Positions 33,485-41,266 of a DNA stretch of 64,000 nucleotides are shown here, in pieces. The notes below the pieces were generated by a model. The model saw only the letters and a program-made list of their open reading frames with translations, did no database searches and had not been told where the DNA came from. The stretch spans positions 1 to 64,000 of the forward strand of contig CAYRPN010000006.1 in NCBI GenBank assembly GCA_964426135.1, in the 5' to 3' direction. Position numbers and translations under genes: made by a program. Position 1 is the stretch's first letter; every line of letters begins with the position of its first letter. Source of the DNA: CAYRPN01 sp964426135. Lineage in GTDB: Bacteria > Planctomycetota > Phycisphaerae > Phycisphaerales > Phycisphaeraceae.

Positions 33485-33503
33485 ACGCGCCGGAGTTATC
33501 CAC

Positions 33504-34385
33504 ATGCTCACCGTCGGACAGATCGTGCGGCAGCGCCGCGAGGCGATGGGGCTCACGCTCGAAGCGCTGGCGCGGGAGATCGGCGCCACCAAGGGTTACC
33601 TTTCGATGATCGAGAATCACCGCGTGGAGAATCCGCCCTCGCCCCAGTTGCTTTCAGGCCTGGAGAAGGCGCTGGGCATCAGCGACGGCGAGCTTTGCCG
33701 CGCCGCCGACTGGCAGAGCACGCCCGCGCCGGTGAGGCAGCAGTTTCAACAAGTGGCCGACGAAGCGCGGCAGGGACGGGAGCTGGCGCGCTGGCTGAAA
33801 GAGGTGACGCGCAAGCGCAGCGACGGCGCCCGCAGCCTCGACGAAGTCTATCGCAGCGGGCAACTGGGCAGGCGGTTGTCGCCGCTGCTGGGCGAGGCGG
33901 ACGCAATCGCGGCCGCAGGCAAGGGCGGCGGCAAAGGCAGGGCGAAGAGCGATGCGGGCATCGATGCGTTCATTCCCGTGCGATACCAGGTGCCGCTGAT
34001 CAACCGTGTGAGCGCCGGGTATCCGCGCGATTTCACCGATCTTGATTTCCCCCGCCGCGTCGCGGATGAGTTCGTCTCCGCCCCGGGGCTGACCGATCCG
34101 GACGCGTTCGCCGCGCGGGTGGTGGGCGATTCGATGCTGCCGGATTATCGCGAGGGCGACATCGTCACCTTTTCGCCCGCCGCGAAAGTGGTCGACGGCT
34201 GCGATTGCTTCGTGCGCCTGGAGCCGGACCACGAGTCCACGTTCAAGCGGATTTTTTTCGAGAAGAACGACAAGGACGCGGTTCGGCTGCAGCCCTTGAA
34301 TGCGAAGTACCCGCCGCGCATCGTGGCGCGCGATCTGGTGGCGGGGCTGTACCGCGCCGTGGCGAAAATCACGGCTCTCCTGTGA
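33504..34385 (+). CDS. XRE-family repressor with LexA/CI-like S24 peptidase domain
   Basis: 293 aa. N-terminal XRE helix-turn-helix at about 5-60 (GQIVRQRREAMGLTLEALAREIGATKGYLSMIENHR split). Residues 75-150 form a linker. The C-terminal S24 domain has a likely self-cleavage site Ala171-Gly172 in VPLINRVSAGYP, catalytic Ser210 in VGDSMLPDYREGD and Lys248 in ESTFKRIFF. All residues needed for RecA-stimulated autocleavage are present, so the protein can be expected to be inactivated by DNA damage, as CI and LexA are. It probably binds the GTTCAA-N6-TTGAAC dyads in its own promoter. The linker contains a second A-G pair (AAAGKGG), less likely to be the cleavage site. Confidence 0.87.
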   Translation: MLTVGQIVRQRREAMGLTLEALAREIGATKGYLSMIENHRVENPPSPQLLSGLEKALGISDGELCRAADWQSTPAPVRQQFQQVADEARQGRELARWLKEVTRKRSDGARSLDEVYRSGQLGRRLSPLLGEADAIAAAGKGGGKGRAKSDAGIDAFIPVRYQVPLINRVSAGYPRDFTDLDFPRRVADEFVSAPGLTDPDAFAARVVGDSMLPDYREGDIVTFSPAAKVVDGCDCFVRLEPDHESTFKRIFFEKNDKDAVRLQPLNAKYPPRIVARDLVAGLYRAVAKITALL

Positions 34386-34561
34386 GTTCGCGATTCGCCG
34401 GCATCCGGCCGGCTCGCCGAAACCATCGCACCCCGCGGCGTCGCCTTGCAATCCACCGCCTTATCCGCCGCCTGGTCCGACTAAACCCACATCGCTACTG
34501 AGTCGATAAGAGTTCATGGCCGCCTCATTCTGTTCCAACCTTGGCGGTGGAGATACCTTCC

Positions 34562-34969
34562 ATGGACGGCATCAAAGTCATCGCGCGGTTTCGCGACGGA
34601 CGACTGTTGAAGGGCCTTTCACAAAGCTTCAACCCGAGCTCTCCCACATTCTTCCTCATCCCCGTCCCCTCCAACGGCAAGGGCGAGCCGGTGCGCGTCG
34701 CGATCGCCGATCTCAAAGCGGTGTTCATCGTTCACGACTTCGCGGGCAATCCCACCTACCGCGAGCAGCACGAGTTCCCCCTGGGCGGCGACAAGACGGG
34801 ACTGCGCTTGAAGGTGACTTTCCATGACGGCGAAGTGATCGTCGGGCGAAGCCTGAATTACGACCCCAACGCCCCGGGCTTCTTCCTGCTCCCCGCCGAC
34901 AACAAGAGCAACAACCAGCGCGTTTATGTGGTCGCCGGCGCGGTGCAGCAAGTGGATCGCGCCGCTTGA
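34562..34969 (+). CDS. Small protein with duplicated beta domain, unknown (DUF6982-like?)
   Basis: 135 aa from the ATG at 34562 with GGTGGAG 9 bases upstream. It consists of two related halves: KVIARFRDGRLLKGLSQSF-NPSSPTFFLIP and LKVTFHDGEVIVGRSLNY-DPNAPGFFLLPAD, each followed by a segment ending in a hydrophobic strand (VRVAIADLKAVFIV, NQRVYVVAGAVQQV). This pattern resembles small cytoplasmic proteins associated with pilus or PilZ signalling in deltaproteobacteria and Planctomycetota, but I cannot assign function. No membrane segment. It lies 176 bp after the repressor gene; 34386-34561 shows nothing else. Confidence 0.6.
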   Translation: MDGIKVIARFRDGRLLKGLSQSFNPSSPTFFLIPVPSNGKGEPVRVAIADLKAVFIVHDFAGNPTYREQHEFPLGGDKTGLRLKVTFHDGEVIVGRSLNYDPNAPGFFLLPADNKSNNQRVYVVAGAVQQVDRAA

Positions 34970-35065
34970 TCGGCGCGGCGGACGACAGGGGCGACGCCTC
35001 GATATTCATCGATCGATGCGCCCAGTGATGAGACCGTGAGAACCAACGACAACCCTTTCGAGACT

Positions 35066-35092
35066 CGCCGGGCAATGCCCGGCGGCTAAACG
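35066..35092. repeat. GTTTAGC-head hairpin (reverse)
   Basis: CGCCGGGCAATGCCCGGCGG is followed by CTAAACG. It touches the 3' end of the pseudoprotease gene (stop at 35093). Confidence 0.7.
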
Positions 35093-36511
35093 CTACGGCG
35101 CGGGCTTCTCGCTTGCTTTTGGTTCTTCCGCGCCCTTCGGCTTCTCTTCAGCCTTCGGCTTCTCTTCCACCTTGGGCTTGGGCGTCGGCGGAGGCAGCAG
35201 CGGATTGTCCACGTCCGGGTTGCCGCTCTCCAGCGTGATCGTCACATCTTCCGTCTTGCCCGCGCGATCGATGGTGACCTTGATCGTTTCACCCGCCAGA
35301 TATTTTCCCATCACGGTGCGCAGGTGCAGGCCGTCCTGAATCTTCTCGCCGTCGACCGCCGCGATCACATCGCCGACTTTCACGCCTGCTTTTTCGGCTG
35401 CGCTCTTGGGCATCACCTGCGTCACGACAACGCCCGGCTTGCCGCCCTGCGTCGGCCCCGGTTGCAGACCCATCCGGCCGGGGTAGACGTTCTTGCCCTG
35501 CTTCATCTGGTCGATGAGCTTGTCGAGGCCTGAAAGCGGAATCGCGAACCCGATTCCAGAATCGTACCACTCGACGCCGGCGGCATCGCCGCCGCCCTGC
35601 GGGGAGAGCGGCACGCAGATGCCGATGACTTTGCCTTCGATGTCGATCAAGGGGCCGCCGTAATTGGCGGGGCTGATGTTGGCGTCGGTCTGCACGGCTT
35701 TGCCGCTGATGCGATTCTTCGCGCTGATGATGCCGGCGGAGAGCGCCGGATCGCTGTCGCCGTAGCCCACGCCGAGGCTGATGGCGTACTGGCCGACGGT
35801 GAAATTCTTGGCGTCGGCGAAGGCGGGGACCGGCAGTTGCGTGCCGGCGGGCGGCTCGATTTTCAACAGGCAAATCTTGCGGGTTTCATCGCGACCGAGC
35901 AGTTTGGCGACGTGCTGCGAGCCGTCGCGCAGGACGACGGTGATGATGTCGGGCTTGCGGATGAAGTTGAAGGTGCTGGTGATGATGTAGCCGTCGGAGC
36001 CGACGATCAGGCCCGTGGTCGGGCCTTCGCCGGGCTGCCCGATCGCCATGCCGCGCTGGGGCGGGCGGGGCTGTCCGGGGCGGTTGGGGTTGGGCGGGCC
36101 CTTGGGCGCGGGTCCGCCGGCGACGCGCACGCCGCCGAAGGTTTCGATGGTGACCAGCGAGGGCATCACTTTGTCCGCCGCGGCACGGAAGGCGCGCGGA
36201 GCGAGCCAGTAGCCGGCGGGATCAGGGCGCGGGATGGGTTTTCTGGAGTTGTCGATGGCGGGGGCGGAGGATTTCTCCGCCGTTTTCTCGGCGACTTTTT
36301 CGGTCGGCGTCGCCACGGGTTTCTCAGCCTGCTTCTCAAACGCCTTTTCCGCGGGCTTCGGTTCGTCGGCGTGGAGCGGGAGGAATGCACACGTCGCGGC
36401 CAGCGCGGCAGCCATGGCGGTGACCGCGCGGCGCGCCCGCACGCGGCCCTTCGGGCACGCCGCTAAACGCGGAGGAACCGCGACGCCCGCCGCGCCGCGC
36501 GAATCAGTCAT
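35093..36511 (-). CDS. HtrA-like PDZ protein with degenerate catalytic triad (pseudoprotease 2)
   Basis: 472 aa from the ATG at 36511. A chymotrypsin-fold domain (about 115-330) and one PDZ domain (about 350-440, GVVVTQVMPKSAAEKAGVKVGDVIAAVDGEKI) are present. The three catalytic positions are replaced: His by Phe181 (GYIITSTFNF), Asp by Lys212 (RKICLLKI) and Ser by Tyr284 (SPANYGGPL). It should bind substrate but not cleave. The signal-peptide n-region (RLAACPKGRVRARRAV) is encoded by a GTTTAGC-head hairpin at 36441-36470; an internal ATG at 36415 would bypass it. It is the last gene of a three-HtrA cluster. The C-terminal tail is Lys/Glu/Pro-rich. Confidence 0.8.
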   Translation of the reverse strand: MTDSRGAAGVAVPPRLAACPKGRVRARRAVTAMAAALAATCAFLPLHADEPKPAEKAFEKQAEKPVATPTEKVAEKTAEKSSAPAIDNSRKPIPRPDPAGYWLAPRAFRAAADKVMPSLVTIETFGGVRVAGGPAPKGPPNPNRPGQPRPPQRGMAIGQPGEGPTTGLIVGSDGYIITSTFNFIRKPDIITVVLRDGSQHVAKLLGRDETRKICLLKIEPPAGTQLPVPAFADAKNFTVGQYAISLGVGYGDSDPALSAGIISAKNRISGKAVQTDANISPANYGGPLIDIEGKVIGICVPLSPQGGGDAAGVEWYDSGIGFAIPLSGLDKLIDQMKQGKNVYPGRMGLQPGPTQGGKPGVVVTQVMPKSAAEKAGVKVGDVIAAVDGEKIQDGLHLRTVMGKYLAGETIKVTIDRAGKTEDVTITLESGNPDVDNPLLPPPTPKPKVEEKPKAEEKPKGAEEPKASEKPAP

Positions 36512-36588
36512 CGCGTAGGCACCGCGGTTTGGCCCCTTCGTCCCTTCGTCCCTTCGTCCCTCCGTCCCTTCGTTGTCTTGTCGCATGT

Positions 36589-37731
36589 TCATTCCGGTTT
36601 CTCCGCGGCGGCGGTGAGCTTCACCTGCAGCACGTCGTTCTTGCGTTTGAAAATCACGCTGATTTCCTGCCCCGGCTTGAGCAGGGCGAACTGCGCGTCG
36701 TAGTCGGTAATCGAGCGCACCACTTCGCCGTTGATGGCGAGGACCAGGTCGTCCTTCTGCAGACCCGCTTTGCCGGCAGGCGAATCGGGCAGCACGCGGT
36801 CGATGTAAGCCGGCGAACGCTTGCCGCCGAGGCGGAACAGGCGCAGGCCCAGTTCCGCCTTGCCGTCGCCGACGGGAACGGGCGGCTTGGTCACCACGTC
36901 CGCCACTTTGTCGTCCATGAACGCCCGCAGCAGGTCGGCGGGCACCGCGTAGTTGATGCGGGTGTTGGTGCTCTTGCTTTCAAGGATCTTGCCGACCATG
37001 CCGGCGAGCTTCTTGTCAGGCGTGATCAGGGCGCCGCCGGGAGCGCCGGGGTTGCTGGTGATCGCGTCGATCAGCAGCACCTCGCCTTGCAGTTCGACAT
37101 CAATGGCGCGCTTCTTCGCGTCGATCTCCGTGCGCAGCGACACGACGCCGAGATTCACGCTCAGCGGCTCATCGCGGTCGGCGACTTTGAAGCAATTGCT
37201 GACACTGAGCACCCAGTCGGCCTTCTGCACGACGGGCTTGTCGGCGAGCTCGAAAAACTCGGGCGTTTTCGCATCGATCTTCAGGAGCGCAAGCTGCAGC
37301 GCGTCATTGCGGCGTTCGATCTGGGCGGGGTAGATTCGGCCGTCGGACAGCACGATCTGGATGCGGGCGTTGAGGTCGCCGCTGACGTAGATGCCGTGGG
37401 CGGTGAGGATGTGGCCCTCGGCGGAGACGAGGATGCCGCTGGCGTAGCCGTGCTCGCGGCCGGCGCCGGCGCCGTAGAGTTTCACCGTGCGCTTCTGGGC
37501 CCAGGCGATGGCGTCGGCGAAAGGGTTGGTCGCGGTAGCGTCATCGGTGGCGGCGGCGGCGGCGGCGGAAGGGGATGAATCGACGGCGGCCGCGCTCGCC
37601 GCTTGCGGCTTCGCAACGGGCTTCTCCTTCGTGCCCGCATCCTCCGCGACCATCGGCGATCCCGCGGCAAGCGCCCAAGCCGTCAGCATGCCGGCGGCGA
37701 AGCGCTTGATGTTTCGTTGATGTTGAGTCAT
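36589..37731 (-). CDS. HtrA-like PDZ protein with degenerate catalytic triad (pseudoprotease 1)
   Basis: 380 aa. Signal peptide at 1-30 (AAGMLTAWALAAGSPMVAE), an Ala/Ser-rich linker, a chymotrypsin-like domain (about 75-275) and a C-terminal PDZ domain (about 285-372, AYIDRVLPDSPAGKAGLQKDDLVLAINGEVV). Compared with the active neighbour, catalytic Ser is Pro231 (NPGAPGGAL), Asp is Gln146 (LQLALLKI) and the His position is Gly113, although His112 is adjacent (LTAHGIYV). Loss of Ser alone predicts no peptidase activity. It lies 184 bp downstream of the active gene and 77 bp upstream of the second pseudoprotease on the same strand. Confidence 0.82.
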   Translation of the reverse strand: MTQHQRNIKRFAAGMLTAWALAAGSPMVAEDAGTKEKPVAKPQAASAAAVDSSPSAAAAAATDDATATNPFADAIAWAQKRTVKLYGAGAGREHGYASGILVSAEGHILTAHGIYVSGDLNARIQIVLSDGRIYPAQIERRNDALQLALLKIDAKTPEFFELADKPVVQKADWVLSVSNCFKVADRDEPLSVNLGVVSLRTEIDAKKRAIDVELQGEVLLIDAITSNPGAPGGALITPDKKLAGMVGKILESKSTNTRINYAVPADLLRAFMDDKVADVVTKPPVPVGDGKAELGLRLFRLGGKRSPAYIDRVLPDSPAGKAGLQKDDLVLAINGEVVRSITDYDAQFALLKPGQEISVIFKRKNDVLQVKLTAAAEKPE

Positions 37732-37803
37732 GACTTCGTTCCTCGAATCGCGAATCGTTCTCTGCGAATCCTTCTGTTCACGCCCATCCTCTCCGCGCTC
37801 GCC

Positions 37804-37831
37804 CAGACGCCTGCGGCGTTTCCGCTAAACG
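37804..37831. repeat. GTTTAGC-head hairpin (reverse)
   Basis: CAGACGCCTGCGGCGTTTCC followed by GCTAAACG. The same stem is present at 14438-14462 and, reversed, at 22005-22031. It lies between the active HtrA gene and the first pseudoprotease gene, next to a TGATCTGTGTTCATCCGCGG-type repeat. Confidence 0.7.
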
Positions 37832-37915
37832 GTGCGAGCCGCCGATGAATGCCGATGGGCGGGATTGACGGAAGAATCGATCCGCGTTGATCTGTGTTCA
37901 TCCGCGGCAAAGCGC

Positions 37916-40111
37916 TCACTTCGCCGGCATCGCGAACGCGTCCGCCGGCAGTTCCGTCAGCACTTCCACGTCGCTCCACACGCCGAGCATCGCAGGTGTT
38001 TCCGCCAGGCCGCGCACCATGCGCACACCGGTGGGCACCTTGATGCCCGCGATGTCGCGGTAGCCGTCGACGGACAGCGCGTCCTCGGTGGGCTGATCCT
38101 TGTCATCCGCCATGCCGAACTTGAGCAGTTGCGTTTCGAAATCGGCGCTGCCGTGATCGCTGCGGAGCATGCTGAACCAGCCGACCATGCGGTTGCCGGC
38201 TTTGTCTTCGGTGAGGATGCGATAGGCGATGCGGCCCTGCGCCTTGTCCACGCCCTGCAACAGGATGCGCTTGAAGTGATCCTTTGGATTGACGGCGGAG
38301 TAGCCCGCCACCGCGGTGCGCAGCACCGCCATGCGATGCTTTTTCGCGGCATCGCCTTCGTGCCTGTTTTTCTGATCGCCCAGCATTTCGTAGAGCACGC
38401 TGCCGTCCCAGACGAAGAGCATCGGATGGCCCTTGCCTTCGACGCGGACGCGGCCGTCGGAAGCGCTGATGACGGTGGACTTGCCCATCGAAGCGCCGCC
38501 AGCGGACCACTCCTCGTTGAAGCGGACCGCCTTGACTTTGTCGAGGGCCGCGCGACCGCCCTGGAACTCGACCCACTGCGCGAGCACGCGAAGGGCTTCC
38601 TGCTCGTTGACTTTCGCATCGCGAATCTGGCCGAAGTTCAGCGCCATCTGCGGCGCGGGCATGATCGGCTGCGGCGCAGGCCGCGGAGGCTGCGGGGGCT
38701 GCGGGGGCTGCGGGGGCTGCTTGGGCGCGTCCTTCGCCGGGTCAGGTTTCGGCGTTTCCTTCGATGGCTCCTTCGGTGCTTCAGGCTTCGGCGCGTTCTT
38801 GTCGTTCTCGTTCTTTACGTCAGCGGGCTTGGGAGAGGCGTCCTGAGGAGCAACGTCCTTGGGCGCTCCCGCCGGCGTCGCTTGCGCCTTTGCATCCTTC
38901 GCATCCTTTGCATCCTTCGCGTCACTCCCCTCTTTCTTGTCCTCCGCCTTCTCCTTGTCCCTCTCTTTCGCTTTCGGCGCAGGCTGCGGCGGCTGCGCAC
39001 GCGGCGGCACCGGCGGCTTCGGATACGTAATCGCCGTCAAACGCACCCACGCGCTCTTCTGCTTGCCCTCGTGTTCCCACACCACTTCGACGGGCCAGTG
39101 CGCCGGCAGCGTGGCGATCAGGCTGGTGAACTCGTGCGTGTTCCTGATCTCCTGCCCGTTGAACTTCACGAGCCGATCCGCCAGCTCCAGGCCTGCCTTG
39201 CCGATGGGCGAATCGAGGTTGATCGATTCGCAGACGACTTCATTGTTGCCGCGGCGAGCAAAGACGGCTTCGAGCGTGCCATGCTCGCAGACTTTCGTCG
39301 CGAGCAGTTCGGGGATGAACATCTTGCACTGGTTGCTGCTGATGGCGTAGCCGAGGCCGACATTGACGCGGCCGCGTTCTTCGAAACTGCCGCGGCCGTT
39401 GATGCCGATGACTTCGCCATTCATGTTGAAGAGCGGGCCGCCGGAGTTGCCGGGGTTGATGGATGAATCGATCTGGATGCAGTTGCCGTACTCGAGCATT
39501 TTCCCGCCGGGCCCCGCGCCGGGCTGGTAGCGCTTGACGCCGGAGACGACGCCGAGGGTGACGGTGGGCGTCTGATCCTCGGCGAGGATGAAGGGGTTTC
39601 CCATGGCCATGGCGAAATCGCCGACGCGGACGGTGTCGGAGTCGGCGAGTCGGGAGTACTGGAAACGGTGATCTTTCGTGGGGCCTTCGAGCTTGATGAT
39701 GGCGAGGTCGCCGCCGGGGTCAGTGCCGTAGAGCTTCCACTTGTAGAGCTTGCCGTCAGCGAGGCCGCCCCAGCCTTCCTGCCCGGCGCCGGCGACGACG
39801 TGGTGATTGGTCAGCACGTAGCCATCGGGTGAAAAGACAACGCCGGAGCCGCCGCCCTGGCGGTTCATGCCGTAGACCGCGACGACGGTGTGGTAGACCT
39901 TCTGAATCGCGGCGATGCGCGAGGATTCGACGGCGCGGACTTTGGCGAGCTCCGGCGCAGCGATGGTTTCCTGGGCACGTAACGCTTGCGGAGCAGAGAC
40001 CAGCAGGCTCGCTGCGACGAGGCCGAGGGCGCAAGCAGCGGAACCGGGCCCGCGCAAGAGGCGCGGCAATCGATGCAGGCGCGCGAAACACCGAGGCAGC
40101 CAGGTCGTCAT
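37916..40111 (-). CDS. HtrA/DegP-like serine protease with extended C-terminal domain
   Basis: 731 aa, GGAG 9 bases before the ATG. Signal peptide at about 22-46. The protease domain keeps the triad: His104 (TNHHVV), Asp135 (GGDLAIIKL) and Ser223 (NPGNSGGPL). A PDZ domain follows (about 300-365, NLDSPIGKAGLELADRLVKFNGQEI). A long disordered linker (about 375-500) consists of Lys/Asp/Ala and Pro/Gln repeats (DAKDAKDAKDAK, PPQPPQPPQPP). The C-terminal ~220 residues form a separate lipoprotein-carrier-like beta domain (VRFNEEWSAGGASMGKSTVISASDGRVRVEGKG). It would degrade or refold envelope proteins. First gene of a cluster with two inactive homologues. Confidence 0.9.
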   Translation of the reverse strand: MTTWLPRCFARLHRLPRLLRGPGSAACALGLVAASLLVSAPQALRAQETIAAPELAKVRAVESSRIAAIQKVYHTVVAVYGMNRQGGGSGVVFSPDGYVLTNHHVVAGAGQEGWGGLADGKLYKWKLYGTDPGGDLAIIKLEGPTKDHRFQYSRLADSDTVRVGDFAMAMGNPFILAEDQTPTVTLGVVSGVKRYQPGAGPGGKMLEYGNCIQIDSSINPGNSGGPLFNMNGEVIGINGRGSFEERGRVNVGLGYAISSNQCKMFIPELLATKVCEHGTLEAVFARRGNNEVVCESINLDSPIGKAGLELADRLVKFNGQEIRNTHEFTSLIATLPAHWPVEVVWEHEGKQKSAWVRLTAITYPKPPVPPRAQPPQPAPKAKERDKEKAEDKKEGSDAKDAKDAKDAKAQATPAGAPKDVAPQDASPKPADVKNENDKNAPKPEAPKEPSKETPKPDPAKDAPKQPPQPPQPPQPPRPAPQPIMPAPQMALNFGQIRDAKVNEQEALRVLAQWVEFQGGRAALDKVKAVRFNEEWSAGGASMGKSTVISASDGRVRVEGKGHPMLFVWDGSVLYEMLGDQKNRHEGDAAKKHRMAVLRTAVAGYSAVNPKDHFKRILLQGVDKAQGRIAYRILTEDKAGNRMVGWFSMLRSDHGSADFETQLLKFGMADDKDQPTEDALSVDGYRDIAGIKVPTGVRMVRGLAETPAMLGVWSDVEVLTELPADAFAMPAK

Positions 40112-40202
40112 GGTCGAAACTCCAGTGGCGGTGCTGCGATTATAAGGGGGAGGTGATGATGAACGCGCAGGGAATGTGGCGTTACAGAGGTGTTACGGAG
40201 GT

Positions 40203-40634
40203 CTATTTCCAGGCGGCGACCCAAACGACGGACAACCATTGGGATCTGACGGCATTCACCAGTCGTTCGTCCGCGGTGACGAACTCGCAGGATTCGCGCT
40301 GGCTCAGCGCCACGTAAAGCGAATCGTAGACGGTTCGATTCAGCGAAGTCGCCAACTGGAAAGCTTCAACCATAAGATCGGCACACGGGACGATCTTGAT
40401 CGGCAAGCGAAGAACCGCGTCGAGGATCGCCTTAGCATCGGCCAGATCCATCCCCTGCATCGTGTGCTTCTTCCAAACGATGTTGCCGACTTCAGCGAAC
40501 AGCAGATCGGGCGCCCACAGTTCTAACTCGCCGCGACCGAAGCCTTCGAGAATGACTTGCGCGCTGTCGGAATGGTTCTCCGGCGCGAACCACTTGACCA
40601 CCACGCTGCTGTCGACGACGAGCTTGCGTATCAG
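40203..40634 (-). CDS. PIN-domain toxin, VapC-like
   Basis: 143 aa if read from a CTG at 40634 that overlaps the stop codon of the upstream antitoxin gene by four bases (CTGA). The essential first PIN Asp lies in KLVVDSSVVVKWF, which precedes the first GTG (40604), so translation must begin upstream of it and only non-ATG codons are available. The acidic pocket is completed by ELWAPDLLFAEVGN, VYDSLYVALSQ and FVTADERLVNAV. VapC proteins are Mg-dependent RNases acting on tRNA or rRNA. Layout with the small upstream partner is typical of VapBC. Confidence 0.82.
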   Translation of the reverse strand: MIRKLVVDSSVVVKWFAPENHSDSAQVILEGFGRGELELWAPDLLFAEVGNIVWKKHTMQGMDLADAKAILDAVLRLPIKIVPCADLMVEAFQLATSLNRTVYDSLYVALSQRESCEFVTADERLVNAVRSQWLSVVWVAAWK

Positions 40635-40867
40635 CGTCCCCGGTCATCGCGAATCAAGTCGACACTGTCGGGCATCAGGCCGTGCTTGGCGGACAGCCGA
40701 CGAAAAACCTGGTGGATTTCCTCAATAGCGACGGCGCTGCCCCCGCTTACGGACTGTCCACCGAGTCGGCGGGCAAGAAGGTCTTCAACCGACGCAAGGC
40801 CAAGGCGTCGCGCTTGGGCTTGAAGGTTGCGAAACAGGGCATCCGAGATGGTCAGCGTCTGACTCAT
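40631..40867 (-). CDS. Antitoxin-like partner of the PIN toxin
   Basis: 78 aa: MSQTLTISDALFRNLQAQARRLG followed by VEDLLARRLGG, a short strand and two helices as in ribbon-helix-helix antitoxins, then a C-terminal region (IHQVFRRLSAKHGLMPDSVDLIRDDRGR) that could wrap the toxin. It overlaps the toxin gene by four bases, implying translational coupling. Antitoxins of this kind repress their own operon. Confidence 0.72.
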   Translation of the reverse strand: MSQTLTISDALFRNLQAQARRLGLASVEDLLARRLGGQSVSGGSAVAIEEIHQVFRRLSAKHGLMPDSVDLIRDDRGR

Positions 40868-40934
40868 TGCTGTGAATTGTAGCAGCGCGATGGCGATCAG
40901 CCACGCGCCGCCCGTTGGGTCAACCTACTTCAAA

Positions 40935-41210
40935 TCATGCTCGTCCCGCCAGCCACTTCTTGAACGACGCCGGACTCTCACCTGACGGCGATCCTGCCAG
41001 CAGGTTCGCGACGCTGATGTCTTCGTCAAGGTCAGGCCAGTGAATGCCGACGCCGGCGCCGATGAGCCGCCAGTGGTTTCGTTCCGCGACTGTGGCGCGC
41101 TGCAGACGCGGAAACCACGCCAACGGCGCCGTGATGGTGCGGCCATCGGCGAGATCGACGACGATGGCCTCGTCGGAGACCGAAACCCTTTTGCCGATCG
41201 ATGACTCCAT
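40935..41210 (-). CDS. DUF2442 domain protein
   Basis: 91 aa from the ATG at 41210. The DUF2442 core is clear: VSVSDEAIVVDLADGRTITAPLAWFPRLQRATVAERNHWRLIGAGVGIHWPDLDEDISVANLLAG (read in two halves). DUF2442 proteins often pair with a DUF4160 protein as a putative toxin-antitoxin-like unit; no DUF4160 gene is present here, but it lies next to the VapBC-like pair. An ATTTAGC hairpin (41241-41264) follows immediately upstream. The open frame further upstream is antisense to the reductase gene and is rejected. Confidence 0.8.
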   Translation of the reverse strand: MESSIGKRVSVSDEAIVVDLADGRTITAPLAWFPRLQRATVAERNHWRLIGAGVGIHWPDLDEDISVANLLAGSPSGESPASFKKWLAGRA

Positions 41211-41240
41211 ATCGTCGATTCTCAGTTGTTCGAGCGACCT

Positions 41241-41264
41241 CGGCGGGCAAGCCCGCCGGCTAAA
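41241..41264. repeat. ATTTAGC-head hairpin (reverse)
   Basis: CGGCGGGCAAGCCCGCCGGC followed by TAAAT. It lies between the reductase stop (41267) and the DUF2442 start. Confidence 0.75.
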
Positions 41265-41266
41265 TG

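Noticed and set aside
11060..34385. Simple intact prophage
   Set aside because: No integrase, attachment-site duplication, tail, lysis or replication genes seen; the cluster is split by host genes and its gaps are long and hold host repeats.
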